In this document: one piece after another, positions 6,904 to 14,902 of the stretch
Position numbering within the stretch: position 1 is the stretch's first letter
How the letters are laid out: each line of letters opens with the position of its first letter
From: Lachnospiraceae bacterium UBA1766
GTDB lineage: Bacteria; Bacillota; Clostridia; Lachnospirales; Lachnospiraceae
Assembly (NCBI GenBank): GCA_002314715.1
Contig: DCGY01000041.1
Span: forward strand, 48,350-92,835
Length of the DNA stretch: 44,486 bases
Reading direction: 5' to 3'
Made by a program: the position numbers and the translations under genes
The notes under the pieces: generated by a model
The model's database searches: none
What the model was told of the DNA's origin: nothing
What the model saw: only the letters and a program-made list of their open reading frames with translations

Positions 6904-8250
6904 GCTTTCAATTGCGATTTTACTGACATCACTAACGGGTACCATTGTTTATGCGATTTGGTATGGAATCAGCAGAATCTTTGAACGCTTTGGCTACTTG
7001 AATGTGATTTATCAAATTTTGAGAGGTGCGTTGTTCTTTTGGATTTTTCATTCGCCTTTTTATCCCTTGTGATTTTGAATGAGACAAGATGGGATTATTT
7101 GCTGTTTAGTCAAACGCCGCTTTTTGTTTGTTGTAGCGAGGTCTTTTTGGCCTTTTGGATAGTAGGAGTTGTGATTTGTGGTGGAAAATATATTAGGGAT
7201 GTCAATTCTCTAAAGAAAAAATTTTCCAATGCGTGCCTGATCGATGGTGTGACTTATGATGTGTTTTGTGATGTGTGTGATCGATTGGATATTTCTATAG
7301 GCAAGGTGGAGTTGATTTTTGACTATACTTGCGGAAGTCCGTGTACAGGCGGATTCTTAAAAGGATATGTCATTCTGCCTAATCTGGATTATACGACGGA
7401 ACAGTTGGAGGTTATTTTCCTTCATGAACTTACCCACTATCGTCAAAAAAATCATATCATGCGTCATCTGACGGAGCTGGTATTTGTAATTCATTTTTTT
7501 AATCCATTTATATGGTTTTATAAAGAGCAAATCAGATTTTGGGGAGAATATACCTGCGATTATGAAGTGATATCAAAAACAAAAGGAGTTGATTTCTACT
7601 TTCATACCATCGATATGATTGCGAAGAACCCTAAAAAAATAGATTCTTTGGGTGCATATCTTTATGAAAACAAAACAGAATTGATGAAAAGACGTGAATT
7701 AATGGAGAGGAGTTACCAAAGGAAAATGAAGACAAAACTGCTTAGCACTTTTATTGTTTTTACCATGGTATTAACCAGTACATTTGCAGTAGAGGCTGCT
7801 ACAGAGGCGGTAGCAGATGAGTATTGTGATTTGTTCTGGGATACAGCGGAATACATTGAAGTAGAAAATGACTATGTGGAATTGGAAGAACACTTTCTGG
7901 AAGGATTTGAAGAGGGTGTAATCGTAGAAGAGTGGGATGGACCGGATGTCATGCTCTTAAGCAATTCGGTTACATACGATTGGACCTTGGCAGGAAATAC
8001 TGCGAAACTGGGACAGTCATTTTATGCAAGTGCTGGATCGCATGTAAATATAAACGCAGTTGATACGAACACATCGGGAAACAGATACCGTATTGGCTTA
8101 AAGGGACCGGGTAGTAGTTTGGTATATGTAGATGGAACCGGAAATATAAGTCATACATTTGATATTAGCGTTAGTGGTAATTATCAAGTGTTTGTTCAAA
8201 ATACAACAGGTAATGCAATAGATGTTACTGTTATGATGATTGTATATTAG
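6887..8250 (+). pseudogene. BlaR1-like M56 membrane metallopeptidase, interrupted by a frameshift
   Basis: A BlaI-partner sensor protease split over two frames. The first piece (6887-7072) starts MSWTIELSIAILL, overlaps blaI and gives the first helix and start of the second; the second piece (about 7039-8250, TTG-start ORF of 403 aa) resumes one base out of frame within the second helix around 7040-7050. The second piece has further membrane segments and the M56 catalytic motif in FLHELTHYRQKNH (HExxH), followed by FNPFIWFYKEQIRFWGEYTCDYEV, a family hallmark. After the last helix (KTKLLSTFIVFTMVLTST) comes an ectodomain of about 155 residues, acidic then beta-rich, with no penicillin-binding (BlaR1) domain. 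I see no standard -1 slippery heptamer, so mutation or sequencing error is likelier than programmed shifting. The second piece alone could be made from TTG 7039. Confidence 0.7.
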
Positions 8251-8269
8251 TTTTACAGTGAAAAGTATA

Positions 8270-8313
8270 TTTTGGAATATATAGTTTTCGTAAGGTTGCT
8301 ACATATTCCAAAA
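8270..8313. other. Inverted repeat after the M56 gene
   Basis: TTTTGGAATAT at 8270-8280 pairs perfectly with 8303-8313, extended by a TAG/CTA triplet after one mismatch. No T-run follows on the plus strand, so it is not a clear terminator there. The rest of 8251-8440 shows nothing else. Confidence 0.4.
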
Positions 8314-8440
8314 AACGCTGAAAAACAACTACAAATGTGAATATATTAAAGCGCGCAATTAATATATAAATTAAAAATCAAAGCTAAAGTGATGCAAAAG
8401 ACAATAACGGTTGTTAGCTCTAGTGTGAAGGAAAGAGGTA

Positions 8441-8797
8441 ATGAAAATGAAAAAATGTAGCTCATGTAACACAGCGTTGGGGGTTGATTTATAATAGAAT
8501 CAATAGTAATAATTCGGATTTTGCAGCACAAACAAATGCGTATCAAGTAGTTACTGCCGTGAATCAATTTTCGACATATGGAAGCAGCGCTTTTAACAAT
8601 GCATCATCTTATTCAGGTACATATACTTACATACGAATTACGCGACACAGGACCTGTGCCCAACAGGAGTGGAGGGCTGTTACTATAGAAAAGTATATAA
8701 GGTTCATGCAGAGGTATGTGTTTCCTGTAATGGAACTAGGTCACAAACAACGACTCTTGTTAGTGAGAGTCATACACTCGCACATTGCTTAAGATAA
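8441..8797 (+). pseudogene. Frameshifted small Cys-containing gene of unknown function
   Basis: Three frame segments appear to belong to one gene. ATG 8441, with AAAGAGGT just before it, opens MKMKKCSSCNTALG and then stops at 8492. Shifting at the GGGGG run near 8476-8480 continues in the frame of 8484 with NRINSNNSDFAAQTNAYQV up to about 8635. A further shift near 8640 then gives YATQDLCPTGVEGCYYRKVY and AEVCVSCNGTRSQTTTLV, ending at TAA 8795-8797. The last segment has a CxxC and looks far more protein-like than the competing frame, which is basic and low in structure. Family not recognised. It follows the M56 gene, where small exported proteins under BlaI control are often found, but no signal peptide is visible. 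Confidence 0.45.
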
Positions 8798-8803
8798 TGA
8801 TGG

Positions 8804-8840
8804 AAGGGACATGTCCGAAAACAAAAAGGATGTGTCCCTT
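8804..8840 (+). promoter_or_regulatory. 13-bp stem hairpin just before the solute-binding lipoprotein gene
   Basis: AAGGGACATGTCC (8804-8816) pairs fully with 8828-8840 (two G-T wobbles), 11-nt A-rich loop. It ends 5 bases before the GAGGTGG Shine-Dalgarno. No T-run follows, so a leader hairpin or mRNA 5' stabiliser fits better than an intrinsic terminator. Confidence 0.5.
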
Positions 8841-8854
8841 ATATGAGGTGGAAA

Positions 8855-11173
8855 ATGAAAAAAATCAAGCTTACATTGTTGTTTTTCGTGGCTGTTAGCC
8901 TTCTTTTAACGGCGTGCGGAAAAAAGGACGAAAATTCGATTGTGGAGCAAGAACCGGAAATTACATATGATTGGCGGACTTGTGAATGGTCTACACCCCA
9001 GATTATAACCTCGGATTATAGGCTGTACGTTGGGGAGTACACAGAGATAGAAAAACCTCAAGAAGGTTCCACATATATAAAAGAAATCACAACGGCGAAT
9101 GGGATGTTTTATCTAAGCAGCGAACAAACAGATTTAGAAGAGAAAATAGAGTATTATTTTTCCATGTATTTTAATGATGCGACAGAGGCAGCATGTCTTG
9201 ATTTGAATGAGGCTCTTGAATCGGAGCTGGCACAAGGTTACCAAGTGAATACCTTTGCGGTTGCTGGTTCCAGTGAATATCTCTTTTTGTGTGATAGATA
9301 TGAAGAAAATAAATTGACGGGTTTACGAGTAGTTCATTTGGATGCAAATAGTAAGCGAACAAAAGAAGTGGATTTGTATGAGAGTTTTGTACAAAGTGGA
9401 TTTTGGAATGTTGAAAAATTGAATGAATGGGGAAAACTGAGCCTTATGCTCAAGTATGATAAGAATGGCTTGTATTATCTATATATTTGGAATAAGGCTT
9501 ACCGAGTTTTAGTGTTGGGTAGCGATGGTAATATTGATGGAATAATGGATGTATGTAAGGAGGCTGCGGAATCAAATATTGCGTTGGAAGTATTGCAGGA
9601 TCCGGATGGTAATTTGTTGTTTTTCTTAAATTCTGCAAATGAGAAGCAGAATTATTGCTTTTGTTATGATTTGGTACAAAAGAAGGTAAAAGTAATATGC
9701 CCGTTTGGACAAGTAACGAGTCGGTTTTGCTTCAACGAAAAAGGTATCTGTTATTTTTGGATAGACAATAATCTCTATCGTTGGAAGGTGGGTACCGGGC
9801 AGACAGATATGGTATTTGATGCAAATAAAGAAGGTATAACAGAAAATGCGATAAGTTCGCTACTTTCTCTAAATCAAGAGGGCTTCCCTGTGATATACGT
9901 GCGTACAACCACAGGCTACGAAAGATACAGTCTGACAGATCAGAAGCCGTCCGAAGAAGGCTATATGAAGGTGGCTAGTCTGATTGGACCCAACAAAGAA
10001 CTACAAGGCGCAGCTGCGGATTATACGAGAAAAAATCCCTCTGACGGAATTAGCGTTGAAATAAGTCAAGATGGTGATGCTGATGCTTACAGAACACGTG
10101 TAATTGCTGAAATGGTGGCAGGAAAGGGGCCGGATGCATTATTTGTTTCCGCTTCTGATATGGAAATTTTGTATGAAAAAGATTTATTGGAGGACTTGTC
10201 CGATAGTATATTGGAAGATACAAAGAAGAATGTTTTTCAAGGCATTTTAGATAGCGGACGGATAGATGGAAAGCAGGTAGGATTCCCACTAAAGGCGGAA
10301 CTACACACCTTATTGGTACATAAGGATGTTTGGAACAAAGAGGGATGGACATTGCAGGATGTGCTTGATTTGGTTGAGCAAGCAGAGGATGATTCCTTGA
10401 AAGTAATAGTGGACATTAGTGGAGGTGCCAGATACGGCTATGGATTCTATGGAAATATGCAGGCACTTGTACTGGAGGATTTAGCCAATACACCGTTCCT
10501 CAATATGCAAGAGAAAACGTGCAACTTTGACAGTCCGGAGTTTATACACTTATTGGAACTGTGTGAAAAATACGGCGAAATATATTTTTCAGGCAATGAA
10601 TGGGAATGGGAAACACGATTAAAAGAAGGAACTGTGCTGGCTAATATAGGAGATGTGACCAATATTCAAACCTTTAGTGAAACCATGTTCCGATTGGGAG
10701 AGGAGTGTATCTGTGTTGGTTTCCCGGTAGAAAGCGGAAGTGGTTGCTATTGGGACTGTGGAAATTATTTGGTGTTGCGTAAAGGCAGTCTCAAAAAGGA
10801 AACTATGAGTAAATTTATTGAATTTGTGTATGGAAAATCCAGACAAAGAACCAGTTCCACTCCGGTGAGAAGTGACATTTTTCGGGATTATCTGGTATAT
10901 ACGGATTATGGGACTGCAGAGGGATATGCCAGCCTGAATATTGGAAACGGAAGCTATCGTCCTATCAGAATCAAGGCAGACGGCACGGCTTGGGTAGAAG
11001 AGTATATCGAATTGGCCGAAAAGGCGCAACCATATCCCAGACAAGTGGAGATGATCACCAAGATTGTATTAGAAGAACTGGAAGCCTTTTATACAGGGAA
11101 AAAGGATGCCGAAACCGTGGCAAAGATTATTCAAAATCGAGTGCAATTGTTTTTGGCGGAGAATGATTTTTGA
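8855..11173 (+). CDS. Lipoprotein with N-terminal propeller-like region and C-terminal extracellular solute-binding (SBP family 1) domain
   Basis: 772 aa from ATG 8855, preferred over ATG 8843 because GAGGTGG (8846-8852) then serves as its RBS. Signal peptide MKKIKLTLLFFVAVSLLLTAC with lipobox LLTAC, so membrane-anchored outside the cell. Residues about 80-380 read as repeated short beta strands (for example GICYFWIDNNLYRWKVG), suggesting a propeller. From about 385 it is a family 1 solute-binding protein: LQGAAADYTRKNP, RVIAEMVAGKGPDALFVSA, LEDLSDSI, VGFPLKAELHTLL, typical of sugar ABC binding proteins. No ABC permease or ATPase is nearby, so it is an orphan and may sense or capture ligand for a remote transporter. 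Terminator at 11201. Confidence 0.75.
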   Translation: MKKIKLTLLFFVAVSLLLTACGKKDENSIVEQEPEITYDWRTCEWSTPQIITSDYRLYVGEYTEIEKPQEGSTYIKEITTANGMFYLSSEQTDLEEKIEYYFSMYFNDATEAACLDLNEALESELAQGYQVNTFAVAGSSEYLFLCDRYEENKLTGLRVVHLDANSKRTKEVDLYESFVQSGFWNVEKLNEWGKLSLMLKYDKNGLYYLYIWNKAYRVLVLGSDGNIDGIMDVCKEAAESNIALEVLQDPDGNLLFFLNSANEKQNYCFCYDLVQKKVKVICPFGQVTSRFCFNEKGICYFWIDNNLYRWKVGTGQTDMVFDANKEGITENAISSLLSLNQEGFPVIYVRTTTGYERYSLTDQKPSEEGYMKVASLIGPNKELQGAAADYTRKNPSDGISVEISQDGDADAYRTRVIAEMVAGKGPDALFVSASDMEILYEKDLLEDLSDSILEDTKKNVFQGILDSGRIDGKQVGFPLKAELHTLLVHKDVWNKEGWTLQDVLDLVEQAEDDSLKVIVDISGGARYGYGFYGNMQALVLEDLANTPFLNMQEKTCNFDSPEFIHLLELCEKYGEIYFSGNEWEWETRLKEGTVLANIGDVTNIQTFSETMFRLGEECICVGFPVESGSGCYWDCGNYLVLRKGSLKKETMSKFIEFVYGKSRQRTSSTPVRSDIFRDYLVYTDYGTAEGYASLNIGNGSYRPIRIKADGTAWVEEYIELAEKAQPYPRQVEMITKIVLEELEAFYTGKKDAETVAKIIQNRVQLFLAENDF

Positions 11174-11200
11174 TTTGTGCATTGCATTTAAGCTTGGTGG

Positions 11201-11249
11201 TTGAAAAGGTGCATTGAAGATGTTACACTACCTTCAATGCATCTTTTTT
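11201..11249 (+). terminator. Intrinsic terminator, copy 2 of the covarying repeated hairpin
   Basis: A 16-bp stem (11204-11219 with 11232-11247, one G-T pair), a 12-nt loop and a run of six T. Apart from a few stem and loop positions it matches 3495-3541, including the identical 18-nt segment at 11214-11231. Confidence 0.85.
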
Positions 11250-11322
11250 GCTTTTGACAGAGATAATGCAGACTCTGTAAGGATTTCTGGGGATTTACAA
11301 AAGGAATGGTTGGGATGATTGG

Positions 11323-11833
11323 ATGAAGAAAATGAATATTAGCAGAGAAGAATTGTTTGAACATTCGCCTGTTTGGAATCGGAGCTTCCAGCTTGATGAG
11401 TCGAAGCCTAGGACGTAAAGATTATGATACGGTCAAGAAAGCGTCGGCCACGGGAATTTATTAGGCACTTTTTTGCGCAATCTTACTGTCTGCAGGAACG
11501 TTGTTTTGGAATCAACAAACCTTGCAGATTTTGGGCACGGATTCGATTACGTTTCAAGCGACCAAAGAGTATATGTTTTGGACGGTTTGTTTGTATTCAG
11601 CCAATGTGGTGGCAGCAGTGGGCATTGCCAATAAAATCAATCAGTTACCGATCCAGATTGTATTCGGATTTACCCAGGGAGTTATGCCCCTGATTGGATA
11701 CAATTATGCCTGCAAAAATTATTCCTGTATGAAAGAATCCGTTCGAAAGACCTATATCATAACCATTTCATCCTTGTTGGCGATTTTCACACAATGCAGG
11801 TTATTGAGCGGGAAACGTCTGAAAACGGAATAG
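11323..11833 (+). pseudogene. MATE-family efflux transporter, internally deleted and frameshifted
   Basis: Fragments of a multidrug/toxin (MATE) transporter in order. MKKMNISREELFEHSPVW (from ATG 11323) is a normal family N-terminus. A deletion plus frame change then leads into RLFGIGASSLMSRSLGRKDY (the end of the second helix and its loop), a stop codon in frame at 11462-11464, and GTLFWNQQTLQILGTD and TKEYMFWTV. A second deletion joins this to NVVAAVGIANKINQLPIQIV and GFTQGVMPLIGYNYACKNY, which normally lie over 100 residues later. The frame ends at 11833, without the last helices. About 450 residues would be expected; fewer than 170 remain. Non-functional. Confidence 0.75.
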
Positions 11834-11837
11834 TCTA

Positions 11838-11866
11838 TTGCATTTCAAGGGGCTTTCCGTTATAAT
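11838..11866 (+). promoter_or_regulatory. Promoter of the hydratase-sseB operon
   Basis: -35 TTGCAT at 11838-11843, 17-nt spacer, -10 TATAAT at 11861-11866; the coding start is 55 bases downstream. Confidence 0.7.
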
Positions 11867-11921
11867 ATATCCGTATTTTTATGCAAATAATCGTCTAGAG
11901 GCGAGAATATATAGGAGGCAA

Positions 11922-14219
11922 ATGATGATTGAATTACTTCAGAGCGGTGCTTACCTTGTAAACGGTACAGAAATCATTGCAGATGCTGCAGATGCAACTG
12001 CTGCTGTACAGGCTAAGACCGGCAAAACCATCTCCAAGGAAGAAGCTGCAAAGAATACCATCGCATATGGTATTTTACAGAGCCACAATACATCCGGTAA
12101 TATGGATAAATTAAAAATTCGTTTTGACAAGCTTACCAGCCATGATATTACTTTCGTAGGTATTATCCAGACAGCCAGAGCTTCAGGACTTCAGAAGTTC
12201 CCCATGCCTTATGTACTTACCAACTGTCACAACTCTCTTTGTGCGGTAGGTGGTACCATCAATGAGGATGACCACATGTTTGGTCTTAGCTGTGCAAAGA
12301 AGTACGGCGGAGTTTACGTACCCCCTCATCAGGCTGTTATTCATCAGTTTGCACGTGAAATGCTTGCAGGTGGCGGCAAGATGATCTTAGGTTCCGATTC
12401 CCATACCCGTTACGGTGCACTTGGTACCATGGCTATGGGCGAGGGCGGTCCCGAGCTTGTAAAGCAGCTTTTGAATCAGACATATGATATCAATATGCCC
12501 GGCGTAGTGGGTGTATTTTTGAAGGGTGCTCCTGTAAAGGGCGTAGGTCCTCAGGACGTTGCTTTGGCCATTATCGGTGCTGTATTTAAGAATGGTTACG
12601 TAAAGAATAAAGTAATGGAATTCGTAGGTCCCGGTGTTGCTTCCTTGAGCGCAGATTTCCGTATCGGTATCGACGTTATGACTACTGAGACCACCTGTCT
12701 TTCTTCTATTTGGAAGACCGATGATCAGATCAAGGAATTCTATGAGATTCACGGACGTAAAGAAGAGTATGCAGAACTCAATCCCGGTGAGGTTGCTTAC
12801 TATGACGGAATGATCGTAATCGATTTGGACAAGGTTCGTCCCATGATTGCAATGCCTTTCCATCCCAGCAACACTTACACCATCGAAGAGTTAAATGCAA
12901 ACTTGATGGATATTTTGGATGAGACCGAGAAGCGTGCTCTTGTGAGCCTTGACGGTGCCGTAGATTTCAACTTAAAGAATAAGGTTGTAAACGGCAAGTT
13001 CATGGTAGACCAGGGTATTATCGCAGGTTGTGCAGGTGGTGGATTCGAAAACATTTGTGCTGCAGCAGATATCCTGAAGGGCCAGTACATTGGTGCGGAC
13101 GGATTTACCTTGAGTGTATATCCTGCATCTATGCCGGTATACATGGAATTGATTAAGAACGGTTGCGCAGCTACCATTATGGAGACCGGTGCAATCATGA
13201 AGACTGCATTCTGCGGACCTTGCTTCGGTGCAGGAGATACTCCCGCAAACAATGCATTCTCTATCAGACATTCTACCAGAAACTTCCCGAACCGTGAGGG
13301 TAGCAAGCTTCAGAACGGTCAGATTTCTTCCGTTGCTCTTATGGATGCTCGTTCCATCGCAGCAACTGCAGCAAATAAGGGTGTACTTACTCCCGCAACC
13401 GATTTTGATGGCGAGATGGGCAAGTATAAATATCATTTCGATGCAAATATTTATGCAAACAGAGTATTTGATTCCAAGGGTGTAGCGGATCCCGATACCG
13501 AGATTCAGTTTGGTCCCAATATTAAGGACTGGCCTGCAATGGGTGCACTTCCCGAGAATCTTGTACTTCGTGTGGTTAGTGAGATTCATGATCCGGTTAC
13601 CACCACCGATGAGTTGATTCCTTCCGGTGAGACTTCTTCTTATCGTTCCAATCCTTTGGGCCTTGCAGAGTTCACCCTTTCCAGAAAGGATCCCAACTAT
13701 GTAGGACTTGCAAAGGATATTCAGAAGGCAGAGAAGGCCAGAATGGCAGGAGAGCATCCTTGCCAGGCACATCCGGATGTAAAACCTGTAATGCAGACGG
13801 TTAAGACCGTATTTGCGGATGCTAACCATGAAAATACCGGTTTTGGTTCCACTATCTTTGCTGTAAAGCCCGGTGATGGTTCCGCTCGTGAGCAGGCTGC
13901 AAGCTGCCAGAAGGTACTTGGCGGTTGGGCAAACATTGCCAATGAATATGCAACCAAGCGTTATCGTTCAAACCTCATCAACTGGGGTATGCTTCCTTTC
14001 TTAATCAAGGACGGTCAGCTTCCTTTCAAGAACCTGGATTACTTATTTGTACCCGGTATCAAGAAGGCTGTTGAGGAGAAGACCGAGGTAATCAAGGCAT
14101 ATCGTGTGGATGTGGCCGGAGAGAAGCTGGAAGAGTTTGAGCTTCGTCTGGGCGAATTGACCGATGAAGAGCGTCAGATTATTTTGAAGGGTTGCCTGAT
14201 CAACTACAACAGAGTGTAA
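11922..14219 (+). CDS. Aconitase-superfamily hydratase (YbhJ-like)
   Basis: 765 aa from ATG 11922 (ATAGGAGGCAA precedes it; a second ATG follows at once). Fe-S (de)hydratase fold: the three cluster cysteines appear at residues 370 (GCAGGG), 431 and 434 (FCGPCFGAGD), spaced much as in aconitase, and the substrate-binding Ser-His pair is in GSDSHTRYGALG. The C-terminal swivel domain holds TTTDELIPSGETSSYRSNPLGL and NWGMLPF. The sequence is close to the uncharacterised YbhJ-type 'hydratase' group rather than citrate-cycle AcnA/AcnB, and no citrate synthase or isocitrate dehydrogenase lies nearby, so the substrate is unknown. It is followed after 11 bases by an SseB-domain gene, clearly the same operon. 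Confidence 0.85.
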   Translation: MMIELLQSGAYLVNGTEIIADAADATAAVQAKTGKTISKEEAAKNTIAYGILQSHNTSGNMDKLKIRFDKLTSHDITFVGIIQTARASGLQKFPMPYVLTNCHNSLCAVGGTINEDDHMFGLSCAKKYGGVYVPPHQAVIHQFAREMLAGGGKMILGSDSHTRYGALGTMAMGEGGPELVKQLLNQTYDINMPGVVGVFLKGAPVKGVGPQDVALAIIGAVFKNGYVKNKVMEFVGPGVASLSADFRIGIDVMTTETTCLSSIWKTDDQIKEFYEIHGRKEEYAELNPGEVAYYDGMIVIDLDKVRPMIAMPFHPSNTYTIEELNANLMDILDETEKRALVSLDGAVDFNLKNKVVNGKFMVDQGIIAGCAGGGFENICAAADILKGQYIGADGFTLSVYPASMPVYMELIKNGCAATIMETGAIMKTAFCGPCFGAGDTPANNAFSIRHSTRNFPNREGSKLQNGQISSVALMDARSIAATAANKGVLTPATDFDGEMGKYKYHFDANIYANRVFDSKGVADPDTEIQFGPNIKDWPAMGALPENLVLRVVSEIHDPVTTTDELIPSGETSSYRSNPLGLAEFTLSRKDPNYVGLAKDIQKAEKARMAGEHPCQAHPDVKPVMQTVKTVFADANHENTGFGSTIFAVKPGDGSAREQAASCQKVLGGWANIANEYATKRYRSNLINWGMLPFLIKDGQLPFKNLDYLFVPGIKKAVEEKTEVIKAYRVDVAGEKLEEFELRLGELTDEERQIILKGCLINYNRV

Positions 14220-14230
14220 GGAGGTGCGAT

Positions 14231-14716
14231 ATGTTATTTAATAAACCCGTATCGAACCCATATCTGGCAGGAGCCGTAGAACTTGTAAAGTCCGATGATT
14301 CGCCGGAAAATAAAAAAACACTTGCAGAGCAGATTATGAAGGCAGAGTATCTGTGCCCGGTTTTCGTGGCTCCCCATCCCGTAAAGGATGAGAACGGAAT
14401 TCCCAGACTTGCCGAGAATGCAAAGGTTCAGTTCCCTACCTTGAGATGTCCGGACGGAAGACTTTTGTTCCCGGTTTTCAGTGACGCGGAGGAGCTTCAT
14501 AAGTGGAAGAGTGAAGAAGATTGCCCTTACACCTATGCTTGCAACTTTGACGACATGACACAGCTTTTGTCCCATCTGCCCAAGCAGGAGGGTGCTGAGG
14601 TGGCTACCGGATTCGTAATTAATCCTATGGGATGCAATTATGTGGTAGAGCGCGATATGGTGGCCAATCTTTTGTTAAAGAGAGAGCTGTCCTACATGGA
14701 ATCCCAGAAGAAATAA
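14231..14716 (+). CDS. SseB N-terminal domain protein
   Basis: 161 aa, cytoplasmic. ATG 14231 is chosen because GGAGGTG (14220-14226) precedes it. The sequence follows the SseB-domain pattern found in many Gram-positive proteins of unknown role: LVKSDDSPENKKTLAEQI, ALYLCPVFV-like strand (AEYLCPVFVAPHP), FPTLRCPDGRLLFPVFSD, then ELHKW and the late strand ATGFVINPMG. The family name comes from a Salmonella secretion protein, but no secretion system is present here. Its RBS touches the stop of the hydratase, so the two are co-transcribed and possibly work together. Confidence 0.75.
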   Translation: MLFNKPVSNPYLAGAVELVKSDDSPENKKTLAEQIMKAEYLCPVFVAPHPVKDENGIPRLAENAKVQFPTLRCPDGRLLFPVFSDAEELHKWKSEEDCPYTYACNFDDMTQLLSHLPKQEGAEVATGFVINPMGCNYVVERDMVANLLLKRELSYMESQKK

Positions 14717-14797
14717 CTAAAGAAAATGGAAAAGCAGTCGATATATAGGTTACAGGGAACGGTTCGGCCGACCGATGACCAAATATGATATGACGCC

Positions 14798-14855
14798 AAG
14801 GATGGATAGAAGTGAGAAAAGGATTTTCACTTTTACCCATCCTTCTTTTATTTTT
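14798..14855 (+). terminator. Terminator of the hydratase-sseB operon
   Basis: AAGGATGG (14798-14805) pairs with CCATCCTT (14837-14844), with an inner AAGTGA/TCACTT pair, followed by CTTTTATTTTT. Confidence 0.75.
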
Positions 14856-14902
14856 GGAATGGATGTTGGAGATAGAAGAACGCCATAGAGGGGAGCGTTT
14901 AT

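Noticed and set aside
7030..7050. Programmed -1 frameshift in the M56 gene
   Set aside because: No X-XXY-YYZ slippery heptamer in the right phase and no clear downstream stem; mutation or sequencing error preferred.
6511..8250. Beta-lactam resistance locus
   Set aside because: BlaI and M56 are present but there is no beta-lactamase or penicillin-binding sensor domain, so no resistance claim is warranted.
8484..8792. 102-codon ORF as an intact gene
   Set aside because: Its second half is less protein-like than the neighbouring frame with CxxC, so a frameshifted gene is a better explanation.
12972..13829. Minus-strand ORF of 285 codons
   Set aside because: Antisense to the aconitase-type hydratase; composition reflects reversed codons.
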